This document shows positions 53,551 to 64,000 of a DNA stretch of 64,000 nucleotides, in pieces. Where the stretch lies: assembly GCA_014529385.2 (NCBI GenBank), contig CM043960.1, forward strand, positions 116,694,043-116,758,042, in the 5' to 3' direction. The translations under genes were made by a program, and so were the position numbers. The stretch comes from Adiantum capillus-veneris. Lineage: Eukaryota; Streptophyta; Polypodiopsida; Polypodiales; Pteridaceae. The notes under the pieces are model-generated. The model was given only the letters and a program-made list of their open reading frames with translations, did not search any database and was not told where the DNA came from. How positions within the stretch are numbered: position 1 is the first letter of the stretch; each line of letters starts with the position of its first letter.

Positions 53551-53581
<31 letters not shown>
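53551..53581. repeat. CT microsatellite at D truncation
   Basis: About 15 CT units lie between residual Gag and the LTR-like end, the likely deletion junction. Confidence 0.9.
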
Positions 53582-53585
<4 letters not shown>

Positions 53586-53635
53586 GACTTTATAACTTTG
53601 CTCGGCTTTGAGCTTGCTCGGATAAGTTCGCTCGA

Positions 53636-53733
53636 TGTTTGGTAGAACTCGATTTCCGTGGACTTGGTTTCAAAACCGGCCAACTTCAGTTTGTCTGGCT
53701 GGGCTAGAGGGAGGTGCGGCTAACCCGGTAACA
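53636..53733 (-). repeat. D 5' LTR remnant (pairs with 33,318-33,412)
   Basis: It shares TTGGTTTCAAAA-CCGGCC, CAACTTCAGTTT, GGGCTAGAGGG and CCGGTA-CA with the left copy in the same orientation. It ends at the flank GTGCC. The remaining LTR and leader appear lost. Confidence 0.5.
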
Positions 53734-54063
53734 GTGCCCTCACAGTCACTAGTCTTATGAGGGCCAAGAGCCACATGTATGGCATGCATGGAAAGGGGTA
53801 TTGATAGTTGGGCATGGGAGGCTCTATTTAAGGGAGTTGGACGGGAGAAAAGCGGCATGCAAGCACCCCTAGTCTTTCATCGCCCCCTAATCAAACTAGC
53901 TCAATTCTTTGACTGTCCAATGTGTCATGTATGACATGATAACAAACCTCTATGTGTTTCAACTTGGAGTGAAACACGGGGTTATTTACTAACGCAATTG
54001 CACTCTAACTATTGTAATGCAACACTGGAGTCTAAGTAATGCCAATATCTCTCACTAGGTAAG

Positions 54064-54276
54064 CTAATCATACAAATCCTTGCTAGCATCACAAGCCACC
54101 ACATACTCTGCCTTAACTAACATACAATCCTGGAGACATGATCTCCATGATACGGCTGCTCCAAAAAATAGAAAAACATAGCGAGATGTGGATTTTCTAG
54201 TATCCACACAAGTCCGTGTAGCCCACAATTGATGCATCACTATCTCCAAAGCATAATCACTTGCTTTTTGTACCAT
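54064..54276 (-). pseudogene. copia RNase H fragment in arm 1
   Basis: 70 residues with the Ty1/copia signature CVDTRKSTSRYVFLFFG and LVKAEYVVACDASKD. The order gypsy RT then copia RNase H within 200 bases on one strand is not a normal element layout. Confidence 0.85.
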
Positions 54277-54456
54277 TTAAGTATCTCAAGATATGCTTAA
54301 CACAATTAATAACCACAAGCCCTAAGGAAAATCCCCTCTTCTTTCATTGTGCAAAATAAAATAGCAATGCCCTCTCTATCACAAACTAACACATTCCAAA
54401 ATTGAATTTTATAGAACAACTAATTTAAGCTTAAAAAAAAGTTTCACTGAATGATA

Positions 54457-55050
54457 TCATTCAAGAATACTAAGACAAATTTGTTTCTTAAGGTATATCT
54501 TGCACCAAGCAGTTACGAGTTGCAAGAGAATTCGTAAGACCATAAACCATGACTGTGAATTCATAGTGGCCAAAAAAAGTGTTAAATGTAGTTTCGGGGA
54601 TGCCAATCTCTTAACTTTGGATTTGATAAGAGAATTAGTGAATATCGATCTTTGTGAAAATCTTGGCTTCACATAGACAATCAAGCATCTCATCTATAAA
54701 GGGAATATGATACTTATTCTTCATTGTTACTTGGTTAAGACCTCAATAATCAATGCATAGCCAAAATGATCCATCTATCTTGTTTTTTAAGAGAATAGGT
54801 ACACCCCAAGGAGATGCACAAAGGTCTAATGAATCCTTGCTTGTTGATAAGTTGTTAAAGTTGCTTCTTAAACTCTATTGTTACTAGGATTGACATTTTG
54901 TAGGTCCCTTTTGATGCTGTTTTGTACCAAGGAATGTTCTTGATCTCATAATTCGCTTCTCTAGGCGGTGTAAATTTGGTTAGCTCTCTCAGAAAGAAAT
55001 CAAAATATTCTTTTAGCCACATTGTTTTAGCATCTCAAGATCTCTCCTCT
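54457..55050 (-). pseudogene. gypsy RT fragment in arm 1
   Basis: Minus-strand frames read the pre-RT connector (FTPPREANYEIKNIP) and fingers motifs, then in shifted frames DCLCE-AK-F-KID, the palm A region. Stops occur every 10-40 codons. Confidence 0.65.
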
Positions 55051-55478
55051 ACCTTGTTGAGTTTGACTAAAACAAATTCTATTTTCCTTTATGGAGATCT
55101 TTCAAAAGATGATTTTCTTATACCCATGACTTAACGACTTCAAAAAATTGTGCAAGATTATATTCATTTACGTTGATAATCATTTCACTTTAAAATGATA
55201 TGTTTAATCATGCAAAATGAAATAAAAACAAGTAGCTCCTAAGAAAATCATCCACATCCAACAGAATAGGTTAAAAACCCAGAACATTCCAAAATATTGT
55301 GATAGAACATAAGACGGGAGTTTATATTTTGCACGTTATTACCTCAAAAAATTTTGATACCATAGAAGACATGTGCATTGTGATGTACATATTGCCAATC
55401 TCATTTTAGCTCATTTGAAAACATTAATAGTATACAATTCCGTGAGAAAACATTGAAATTTTGGTGCCATTTTAACAA

Positions 55479-56092
55479 ACTACTCATAAACTGCAAAGAA
55501 AGTCTTGCTCTCTAAAAAGATTAAAATGAATTCCTTACATGCAAAATGTGTGGATATACTTTTTTAAATTTAAAGTATATTAGCTATATGTAGACATAGA
55601 GGAATAGCATAGTGTGAATATTACTTTTGTAAATGTAGTTTTAAAACAACAACAATGATTGCTAAATAAAACATTCTTTTGAATATGATTAGATAGTATA
55701 TATTATCACAAGAACACTCAGAAACAACAATTTTAGATAATTCAAACTTTTGTATCTAAAATACTCTTCACGGCCACGTTACCGACCAAGTATTTCATAT
55801 AATTAATACAAAAAAAGGAAATGCACAGGCAAAAACAAATGCTTCTAACAAAGGATACTCAATTAGCCACGTTATTGATCGAGTGCCATCTGAATCTAAA
55901 GAGCAATGATGTCTTGCATACGACCATCATATAGCCATGTTACCGGTTGATGCCCATATGTTTTTTTGGAAAGGGGAAGGGAAGTTGACTCACAATAAGG
56001 TACTTTGTTTCTATAGCACATTGCGACGTAGAGAATGCTCCCACACGACCCCCTCTCTCCCTCTCTCCTCTCGACGTACCTACACAAGCAGT

Positions 56093-56167
<75 letters not shown>

Positions 56168-56621
56168 CACACACACACACACGCACACACTGTGGCTCAA
56201 GAAATAACACCCAACAGGCCCGCTTGATCGAGGCCCTCTATTTATTTAGTTGTGGGCCCTTCGGGCATTAGGGTTTCCCGAGCGGGCTCGCAAGGACAAC
56301 GTAATTGCCTAGTGGGCTTTTTTTGGGTTTCTAGGTTTCTCTTTTTATGAAGGGAATAGGTCACTCTTTGATAGCTCAAAGGTCTCTTGGTAATGAATTT
56401 GCTTTGAGATGCTAGGTGCAAGAGGCACATCCATACCTTTGGATGCCCCAGTTGGTGCAACCATCATTCTTTCTGAGAGGTCCCTCATGGGCTAACCAGT
56501 TTTGACATTTGTTGCCATTGGGACTTGAACTATCACTTCACAGGTTCTCTCAATGACACTTCTCCCAACCTTAGGCGGATTGCTTTAGAATCCATGTACT
56601 ATTTCTATTTGATATAATTGC
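55479..56621. other. palindrome spacer
   Basis: About 1.1 kb, AT-rich on the left, with a 70-base CT tract and a CA tract (56,095-56,190). No gene is recognised; open frames here translate the microsatellite. Confidence 0.7.
56095..56190. repeat. (CT)n(CA)n microsatellite
   Basis: About 35 CT units followed by CA repeats with one CG interruption. Confidence 0.97.
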
Positions 56622-58318
56622 ACCAAATTTTCAACGTTTTCTTAGGGAATTGTATACCATTAATGTTTTAAAATGAGCTAAAACTAGGTTGGAAATATGT
56701 ACATCACAATGCACATGTCTTCTACTATATCATTCTTTTTAAAAGTGATAACGTGCAAAATATAAAGTCACGTCTTATGTTCTATCACAATATTTTGAAA
56801 TGTTTTGGGTTTTCAACCTGTTCTGTTGGATTTGGCTAATTTTCTTAGGAGTTACCTGTTTTTATTAGATTTTGCATGATTAAACATAGTATTTTAAGGT
56901 GAAAATGATTATCAACCTGAATGAATATAATATTGCACAATTTTTTGACGTCTTTAAGTCACGGGTATAAGAAAATCATCTTTTGAAAGGTCTCCGTAAA
57001 GGAAAACAGATCTTTTTAGTCAAACTCAACAAGGTAGAGGAGAGATCTTCAGACCCTAAAACAATGTGGCTACAATAATATTTTGATATCTTTCTGAGAG
57101 AGCTAACCAAACTTCCACCAGCTAGAGAAGTGAATCATGAGATCAAGACTCACATTGCTTGGTGCAAAAACCAGCATCAAAAGGGACCTACAAAATGTCA
57201 ATCCTATAGACAATAGAGTTTAAGATGAAACTGTAACAACTTATCAATCAAGGATTTATTAGACCTCTGTGCATCTCTTTAAAAACAAGATAGGTGGATC
57301 ATTTTGGCTATGCATTGATTATTGAGGTCTTCCCCAAGTAACAATGAAGAATAAGTATCCTATTCCCTATATAGATGAGATGCTTGATTGTCTATGTGAA
57401 GCCAAGATTTTCACAAAGATCGATCTTCACTAATGCTTTTATCAAATTCAAATTTAAGATATTGGCATCCCCAAAACTACATTTAAGACTTGTTTTGGCC
57501 ACTATGAATTCACAATCATGGTTTTTGGTCTTACGAATTCTCCTGCAACTCTTAATCGCTTGATGCAAGATATATTTCAAGAAACAAATTTGTGGTATTC
57601 TTTCATGATATCATTCAATGAAACTTCTTTTTAAGCTTAGGTTAGTTGTTCTATAAAAATCAATTTTGGAGTGTGTTAGTTTGTGACAAAGAAAGCATTG
57701 CTATTTCATTTTACACAATGAAAGAAGAGGGGATTTTCCTTAGGGCGTGTGGAGCTTAATGGTGTTAAGCACATCTTGAGATACTTAAAAGGTACGATGA
57801 GCAAGTGCTTATGCTTTGGGAATAGTGATGCATCCATTTTGGGTTACACGAACTTGTATGGATACTAGAAAATCCACATCTGGCTATGTTTTTCTATTTG
57901 TTGGAGCATCTGCATCATGGAGATTGTGTCTCTAGGATTGTACGTCCTCTCAGGCAGAGTATGTGGTAGCTTGTCATGCTAGCAAGGAAGTTGTATGGAT
58001 AGCTTGTCTACTGAGAGATCTTGGCATTATTCAGACTCTAGTGTTGCGTTGCAATAGTTATAGTGCAATTTCATAAGTGAAGAACCGTGTGTTTCACTCC
58101 AAGTTGAAACACATAGAGGTTTGTTATTGTGTAATATGACACATTGGATAGTCAAAGAGTTGAGCTAGTTCAGTTAGGAGGCGATGAAAGGCTAGGGATT
58201 ATAGCATGCTGCTATTCTCCCATCTAGCTCCCTTAAATAGAGCCTCCTAGGCCAACTATCATTACCCCTTTCCATGCATTCTGTACATGTGGCTCTTGGC
58301 CCTCACAAGACTAGTGGT
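56622..58318 (+). repeat. palindrome arm 2: gypsy RT / copia RNase H chimera
   Basis: Reverse complement of arm 1, with similar but not identical coding remnants. Gypsy RT lies at about 57,120-57,600 (plus), including the stretch 57,375-57,563 that matches 54,457-54,693. Copia RNase H lies at about 57,760-58,130 (plus): HILRYLKGTM, DTRKSTSGYVFLFVG, AEYVVACHASKEV and, after a stop, VKNRVFHSKLKHIEV. Arm 2 retains more of the copia domain than arm 1. Confidence 0.8.
57760..58130 (+). pseudogene. copia RNase H fragment in arm 2
   Basis: Readable across two frames: the connection HILRYLKGTMSKCLCFG, the ADW-like region with MDTRKSTSGYVFLF, QAEYVVACHASKEVVWIACLL, and the terminal SAIS-stop-VKNRVFHSKLKHIEVCY. 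These are diagnostic of Ty1/copia. It is broken by at least two shifts and a stop. Confidence 0.85.
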
Positions 58319-58542
58319 TGTGAGGGCACGTGTGCTCGGATGCATGCGTGGGTGCACGGTGTGGTGCGTGCGAGGAAGGGGAGGAGCACGAGAGTGTGTG
58401 GGTGGAGAAGTCTCTAGAAGTAGATGTGAAGGAGGAGCTCAATATTCTTTGTATGTGAAAGAATAAGGGTGAGTACACATGATGGACGGGTGAACGGACA
58501 CCAAACGTCCAGCCTCGGGCAAAGGCATATGCCTTAACCTCA
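58319..58542 (-). repeat. TRIM-like 3' LTR
   Basis: It starts TGTGAGGGCACG and ends TTAACCTCA on the plus strand. It includes the imperfect hairpin ATTCTTTG/GAAAGAAT near 58,443-58,466, equivalent to the F LTR hairpin. Confidence 0.65.
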
Positions 58543-58704
58543 AGTAAAAGGAGATGTGCCGATAAGAAATACCTACTAGATAAACATGGTTATACTCATA
58601 CCACCACCACACAGCCCCAGTAAAATATTCATCTCTGCTCGATTCCCCTCTACTGCAGCTCTTTGTTGGCTCCCAGTGCTGCCCAGAACTGCACTTGATT
58701 GTTT

Positions 58705-58710
<6 letters not shown>

Positions 58711-58746
<36 letters not shown>
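58711..58746. repeat. GT microsatellite
   Basis: 18 uninterrupted GT units. Confidence 0.97.
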
Positions 58747-58748
<2 letters not shown>

Positions 58749-59291
58749 TACCACACACAATTGTAAAGCTCCTAATTGGTCTACAGCTCCTAATTGGTCT
58801 ACTGCTCTCGTGAGCCATTTGCACTCCCCCAAGCTCTCTTCCATTTTCCTTGATTTTGCACTATGTGTGTGTGTGTGTGTGTGTGTGACACACACACACA
58901 CGAGCACATACCTGCTCAGTGCCTCTACTCTCCAAGCTCAATTTGCTCTGGTTAGTTCCCCCTTTTCTCAACTTACTGGCCTTCAAATTTTCTCATTCCC
59001 TCTGCAAATATGACCGCTCCATTTCCTACAAAGATCTCAAGCCTTACTTCCAAGCTTGATTCCTGCAAAGATTCCAAGCTTCCCCCTTGAGCTCAAGAGG
59101 GGCTACACACGCTGTGAAGAAGCCGAGCTCCAAGATCCGCTCTGATGAGGTTTTGCCTTGCCAGATCTGCCATCGATCAAACTCTTGATTCGTTGATGCT
59201 AAGCTCAAGCTACCATAGCCAAACTTTGTCACTTCCGTCTCGTCGAGAAGATGTCGGACACACCATTCGCAGTCATAGCTCTAATATCACT

Positions 59292-59465
59292 TGTGAGGGT
59301 GCGTGTACGAGAGTGTGTGGATGGAGCAACCTCTAGAAGTATATGTGAGTGAGGAGCTCCTTATTCTTTGTATGTGAAATAATAAGGGTGAGTACACACG
59401 GTGGGCGGGCGGCCGAACATTGGACGTTCGGCCCGAGGCAAAGGTGCAGTGCCTTTACCCCAACA
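59292..59465 (-). repeat. TRIM-like 5' LTR
   Basis: It starts TGTGAGGGTGCG and ends TTTACCCCAACA on the plus strand, with hairpin CCTTATTCTTTG/AAATAATAAGG at about 59,361-59,389. It is shorter than the 3' copy because of a deletion near the start. Confidence 0.65.
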
Positions 59466-59647
59466 GTGGCCAAGGACCGCATGTACGACATGTATGACAA
59501 GGGGTCGTGATAGTTGGGCCTAAGAGGTTCTCCTAAAGGGAGCTGGATGGGAGGAGAGTCCTTCATGCTCAACTTACAACATTACCCAATCTTAGCTACA
59601 TACATGCACACATACACACATAGATGCACACACACACACCGATATAG

Positions 59648-59650
<3 letters not shown>

Positions 59651-59697
<47 letters not shown>

Positions 59698-59760
59698 AGC
59701 ATTACACACACACACACACATACACATCGACATACACACACATACACATTGGCATACATA
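59651..59760. repeat. CA microsatellite
   Basis: Interrupted CA repeats, the counterpart of the GT tract at 19,774-19,866. Confidence 0.95.
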
Positions 59761-61212
59761 TATGCACACCACTAATTGAGATTTATAACTAAATTGCTCA
59801 ATTTCACCTTAGTATTTTTCATTTCCAACTGGGAAAATTACACTACAAGTGGAGATAAGAGCACTACATCAAATGTTTACCCTGAAACTACTTTAGACAC
59901 TATTTTTGACTTGTTCTCCTGTTTTAAATCCACTTTGCCAAAATTATCCTTTTGATAAGAACTTCAAATTGAGTTTAGATTGAGCAGGGTGCTTTTGACA
60001 TTAACCAGAGGTGACCTTCCAAGAGCTTTATAGAACCGAATTTTTGATATACCAGAACATGCATTCTCGGTCCCTTTCCGGTTCTGAAACACATCTTTGG
60101 AACATTGAGAGCTCATCATGTCATTTTAGGAAATGTTTAGGGTGCGGAATGCCATTTATGATTTTGTCTCAAATATGTATAGGTGCATAGACACTTTCAT
60201 GCTAATGACTTAATGGCCTATTTACATTACACATGCACAATAATATGCTATCAGTTAAGTTATGGTTGTGCTCCTTATCCTCATTTCTCATGTTAATGGC
60301 TATATTAAAGAGAAGAATATTTCCTTACAATGGTGAATGCTTTGCACAAGAAGTGTGTAATCATGAGGAAGATGCAAATTATTCTTCATGATGTCTTTGT
60401 CCGCTAGACCCACATTCTTTCAAAACATTTAAAGATGATGGAGAGGTGGAATGGGGGAACCCATCTCCATACAACACAAGGCCTCTCTATTGCTCAAGGC
60501 ATTCACAACACCCCTATCCTAGCTCAAAAAACACCTTTAAAAGACACAAATTGCACTAGAAGGACATTGTCCACACACACATCAATGCACCAACACGCTC
60601 ACCATAGGCAAATCACCACATACTCACACTTAGCAAGATGAGTTACCCACACACATTTCATAGGTCATGTTGAACCACACACCACTGCCACACACAACAT
60701 CTCTCTCTCAATTCCATTTCGCACACCAAAATGGCCCAAGGGGCCACACCTGCTCACACATGTCGGCACCACAACACAAAGCAAAATAAGTATAGAAGGG
60801 AGCATGGGGAAATGACACTCAAGAAACTACTATGAAAGATAGATCACACTTCAAAATCACCATACATTGACTCATATACAACAAACGGCACACCCACTTG
60901 GTCATCGGGCAAAGACACTATCAAATTCACACTCCTTGGGCTCTGCAAGCACACTCCTCTACAAAGAATACTAAAGAAAAACACACCCTCACTCACTTGG
61001 ATCTCTGCAGGCACAAACGGTTCCAAGGCCTAGAAAAAAAGCCTTTAAAAATGTATAAAGTTTTCCCTTTGATAGGTAGGACTCATCCACTTTGGGTATC
61101 TGCACACTTATTTGTCCATCTGGCATCCAACCCCTTAAAACCTTTGAAGGGTGGTGCCCTCAGCTTGATTTTGCTCCATCTGTTCTCTCTTACTTGACTT
61201 GGGTGGGTGGGT

Positions 61213-61247
<35 letters not shown>
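61213..61247. repeat. G homopolymer, 35 bases
   Basis: An uninterrupted run of 35 G in the right duplication arm; the left arm has 22 C at the matching site. Confidence 0.95.
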
Positions 61248-61249
<2 letters not shown>

Positions 61250-61817
61250 GTGTGCAATGTGTCTAGTTCCATTTGGCACCTTCAAAGACCCACTTCATTC
61301 TCCCTCTCAACTCCTTGGGACTCAACCCTTTGGGCGACTTTGATCTGCTTTGAACTCACCTCCAAGCCACCTTCTTGTAGACTTTCCTTTAAACTCATAC
61401 TTCCCTCACCCCAGCACTAGCAAGGTCGCTAGCGGGGGAGGGGTTCTCTTCAAAATTATTGGGCCCCTTATGTATGCCACATCATCACTACATTGGTGCT
61501 CGACGGAGCCATGACAATGCCAGCCACCATCACTACCCACACTGCCAAGACCAACCGGTGTCGTCCCTATGGCGTTGCACATAGCACCCAATGGGCCCGC
61601 CATGTTGTCTATGGTGGATGCACCATTGTGGCATTCATGGTTTGACCATAGCCAATAGATAATTATGAGTAGGCTAGAGAATGAGCTCAATACACAATGA
61701 AGAATAAAAATAGTTTGCTTGATTGAATGGAATTGGAGAGAGATTTACAAGCTTTGAGTATTGGCCATATATAGCCTCAATGTGGAGAAGTGCAATCAAT
61801 GATTGAATGAATATGCA

Positions 61818-62099
61818 GAGTGTCCTATCTTCTAAGTATTCCACCATGGCTCACGGCTTCCATGCCGCTCGCCATGTGGTCACAGTTATTTTGGGGAATG
61901 GTCATTGAAGGACCATTCCCTACACCTTAATGAGCTATCACCTTGTTATAACAAAGTGAGAACTCACTATAGCCTATATAGTTGAGTCAAAGGTATTATC
62001 GCCATCTATAGACTGCCAAAATGACTTGTGAGAAAAATCAACTCAAACTCATATCCGTGTAATGTAAATGAAAAGATGAATTGCCTCGTCTATATCTCT
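61818..62099. other. no gene recognised
   Basis: Unique-looking sequence outside the duplication arm, with no open frame of note. Confidence 0.5.
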
Positions 62100-63035
<936 letters not shown>

Positions 63036-63357
63036 TGTTAGGAATGGGATCATGCTAGCTATGGTGGATGAAAGAGAAACATAGTGTCAATGCATGACTG
63101 TGTGTGTAAGCAAGATTATCACTCAAGTGAATTAGGTTCCAAGATAGAATTAGCTTGGACTCATAAACACAATCTTGAGTATTGACTTAGCTTAGCATAA
63201 GCTCACCATAGACAAACATGTAGTGCAAAATAGAATTGTTGTTTATTCATTCATGAAATGAGCTGTAAGTAGCTCTACAACCTTGCTCCACAGCATGTGG
63301 GATAAATCCACTCTCTTTTCCTGGACTCACACTTTAGGACAAAGCTCACACTTTACA
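63036..63357 (-). repeat. I: 3' LTR of a minus-strand element cut by the window edge
   Basis: The 322-bp segment starts TGTTAGGAATGGG and ends CACTTTACA on the plus strand (TGT/ACA termini). A purine tract on the minus strand (CTCAAGGGGAGGAC) lies directly at its inner edge. The second LTR would lie to the right of 64,000, so the boundaries rest on one copy only. Confidence 0.5.
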
Positions 63358-64000
63358 GTCCTCCCCTTGAGGTTTGGACTATGACAAGATACTGAAGATG
63401 CATGATCCACACAGGCTAACAAAATCCACATAGGATGGTGATATCCACACAGGAAAATAAAGTCCACAAAGGATGGTGATATCCACATAGGATGATAAAA
63501 TCCACACAAGGAAAATCCACAAAGGATGGTGATATCCACACAGGATGATGAAATCCACACAGGAAAAAGTCCTCCCCTACAAGTAGAGAGTCTGCATCTT
63601 CAAAATGGGTCTTCATAAAAGACAACATTGCTCTTGTCTTCATCCTTTTTGTCTTCTACTATGTGAGCTGATCCTCTATCAGGTCTCTTGCCTTCGTTGC
63701 TTCTACTATTGCTTTCGACTACTTCATGGTCTTTGACTTCGTATCCTCCCCTCGAACGAGTGCTTCTGTCCCCCTTTTTGTTGTGCAATAAGGCTTTATT
63801 CCATGCGTCATAATGACATGCAACAATATGCTAAAATATCCTATGAAAAGGTTTATGCAAAAAATTAATGCTTTCTCTTCCATCTTGGTCATACTCCGAG
63901 AGCCCAAGCATGCGGTGTTTCTCATACACTTTATCCACAAAATCTTCACACATAGAGAGATTCTAGCAATTTGGAGACTCTCCAATGCCAATGTCTATCC
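63358..64000 (-). mobile_element. I: 3' end of internal region
   Basis: A minisatellite lies at 63,403-63,568, bracketed by two similar purine tracts (minus strand GGGGAGGACT at about 63,358-63,368 and 63,571-63,581). Two short minus-strand frames (63,600-63,788, Asp/Lys/Arg/Ser-rich; 63,719-63,991) have no motif I can name. The superfamily is undecided. Confidence 0.4.
63403..63568. repeat. minisatellite on ATCCACA(C/A)AGGATG
   Basis: About nine irregular units of 15-22 bases built on TCCACA-AGGA(TGGTGA)TA. Reading on the minus strand gives the repeated peptide CGF/VDI-type, without a stop for long stretches. Confidence 0.9.

Larger units (their letters stand above)
33413..53733 (-). mobile_element. 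D: old Ty3/gypsy element of Tat/Ogre type, split by B
   Basis: Reading right to left: LTR-like end (53,636-53,733), residual Gag with zinc knuckle, protease, RT, RNase H, a second archaeal-like RNase H, then the B insertion (34,811-50,237), then integrase and a purine tract. A second RNase H between the retroviral one and integrase is known from the Tat/Ogre lineage. The Gag capsid and most of the 5' LTR are missing at a CT tract (53,551-53,581). Point stops and shifts are frequent. Confidence 0.75.
53734..55478 (-). repeat. palindrome arm 1: gypsy RT / copia RNase H chimera
   Basis: Inverted homology with 56,622-58,318 over about 1.7 kb. Minus-strand coding remnants: copia RNase H at 54,064-54,276 (CVDTRKSTSRYVFLFFG, AAVSWRS, KAEYVVACDASKDL) and gypsy RT at about 54,457-55,050 ([15 protein letters not shown] region in one frame; KGTYKMSILVTIEF and QGFIRPL in others). 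Many stops. The outer end has a TATTTAAG TATA-like motif near 53,824. Confidence 0.8.
58319..59465 (-). mobile_element. TRIM-like element (F family), minus strand
   Basis: The element spans 1,147 bp with LTRs of 224 bp (58,319-58,542) and 174 bp (59,292-59,465). The flanks GTGGT and GTGGC agree at four of five bases. A degenerate iMet site (TGATATTAGAGC on the minus strand) lies beside the 5' LTR. The interior has GT tracts (58,711-58,746; 58,864-58,888) and no coding motif. It is the same family as the F LTR at 20,048. Confidence 0.7.
58594..61817 (-). repeat. inverted duplication, right arm (pairs with 17,663-20,951)
   Basis: Read on the minus strand: part of the E LTR (61,817 to 61,600), its junction with G sequence, the G run, the CA/TG region, then the F-family element. 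The order is the same as in the left arm. The stretch 59,466-61,600 has no gene; open frames are short and without motif. Confidence 0.75.

Noticed and set aside
55896-56271. Arg/Glu- and Ser/Leu-rich frames at the CT/CA tract as genes.
   Set aside because: Microsatellite translations; the same applies to 62,090-62,395.
63403-63568. Regular short repeats as a CRISPR array.
   Set aside because: Units are irregular, there are no unique spacers of even length and no cas genes, and the setting is a plant nuclear genome; the LTR minisatellites at 23,165 and 30,353 fail for the same reasons.

Overview
This window is a repeat-dense stretch of a plant nuclear genome. Almost every recognisable coding sequence is Ty3/gypsy retrotransposon gag or pol; one pair of fragments carries Ty1/copia RNase H. 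The primer-binding sites match plant tRNA-iMet and tRNA-Asp types, the LTRs carry TATA boxes, and AG, GT and CT microsatellites are abundant. I find no host protein-coding gene, tRNA gene or intact rRNA gene. The labels TE1 and A to I are mine.

Layout from left to right. TE1 (1-13,672, minus strand, left end outside the window) is a large gypsy element with an LTR, a tRNA-Asp-type primer-binding site, a leader with three palindrome-bearing repeats of about 300 bp, gag, protease, RT, RNase H and integrase, then a second protease-like ORF after integrase. From 13.67 to 18.4 kb lies a repeat pair G whose right copy is split by E (15,054-17,877), a complete non-coding LTR element holding a 5S-rRNA-derived piece. 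At 20.05 kb the LTR of a small element (F) begins. The F interior is split by A (22,016-30,829), a full-length chromovirus-type gypsy element with nearly identical 1.6-kb LTRs and a 5-bp target duplication.

From 33.3 to 53.7 kb lies D, an old minus-strand gypsy element with a second, archaeal-like RNase H domain, as in the Tat/Ogre group. D is interrupted between that domain and integrase by B (34,811-50,237), a 15.4-kb minus-strand gypsy element. Removing B and one copy of CCAAY lets the D reading frame run on. B has its own long, broken 3' ORF region after integrase. B was in turn hit by H (46,050-47,181), a 1.1-kb TTAA-flanked DNA transposon, and by C (47,795-49,698), a truncated relative of A.

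From 53.7 to 58.3 kb two inverted arms of about 1.7 kb carry the same gypsy-RT/copia-RNase H chimera around a 1.1-kb spacer. A TRIM-like element (58,319-59,465) abuts the right arm. The stretch 58.6-61.8 kb is an inverted, diverged copy of 17.7-20.95 kb. The right edge has long CT/GA tracts and the 3' LTR of another minus-strand element (I, from 63,036).

The elements do not form a cellular pathway. The window records several rounds of nested insertion: D, then B, then H and C; G, then E; F, then A. Most frames are broken by point stops and single-base indels. A is the youngest insertion with both ends visible. All similarity and domain calls are by eye from sequence and translation; no database search was run.
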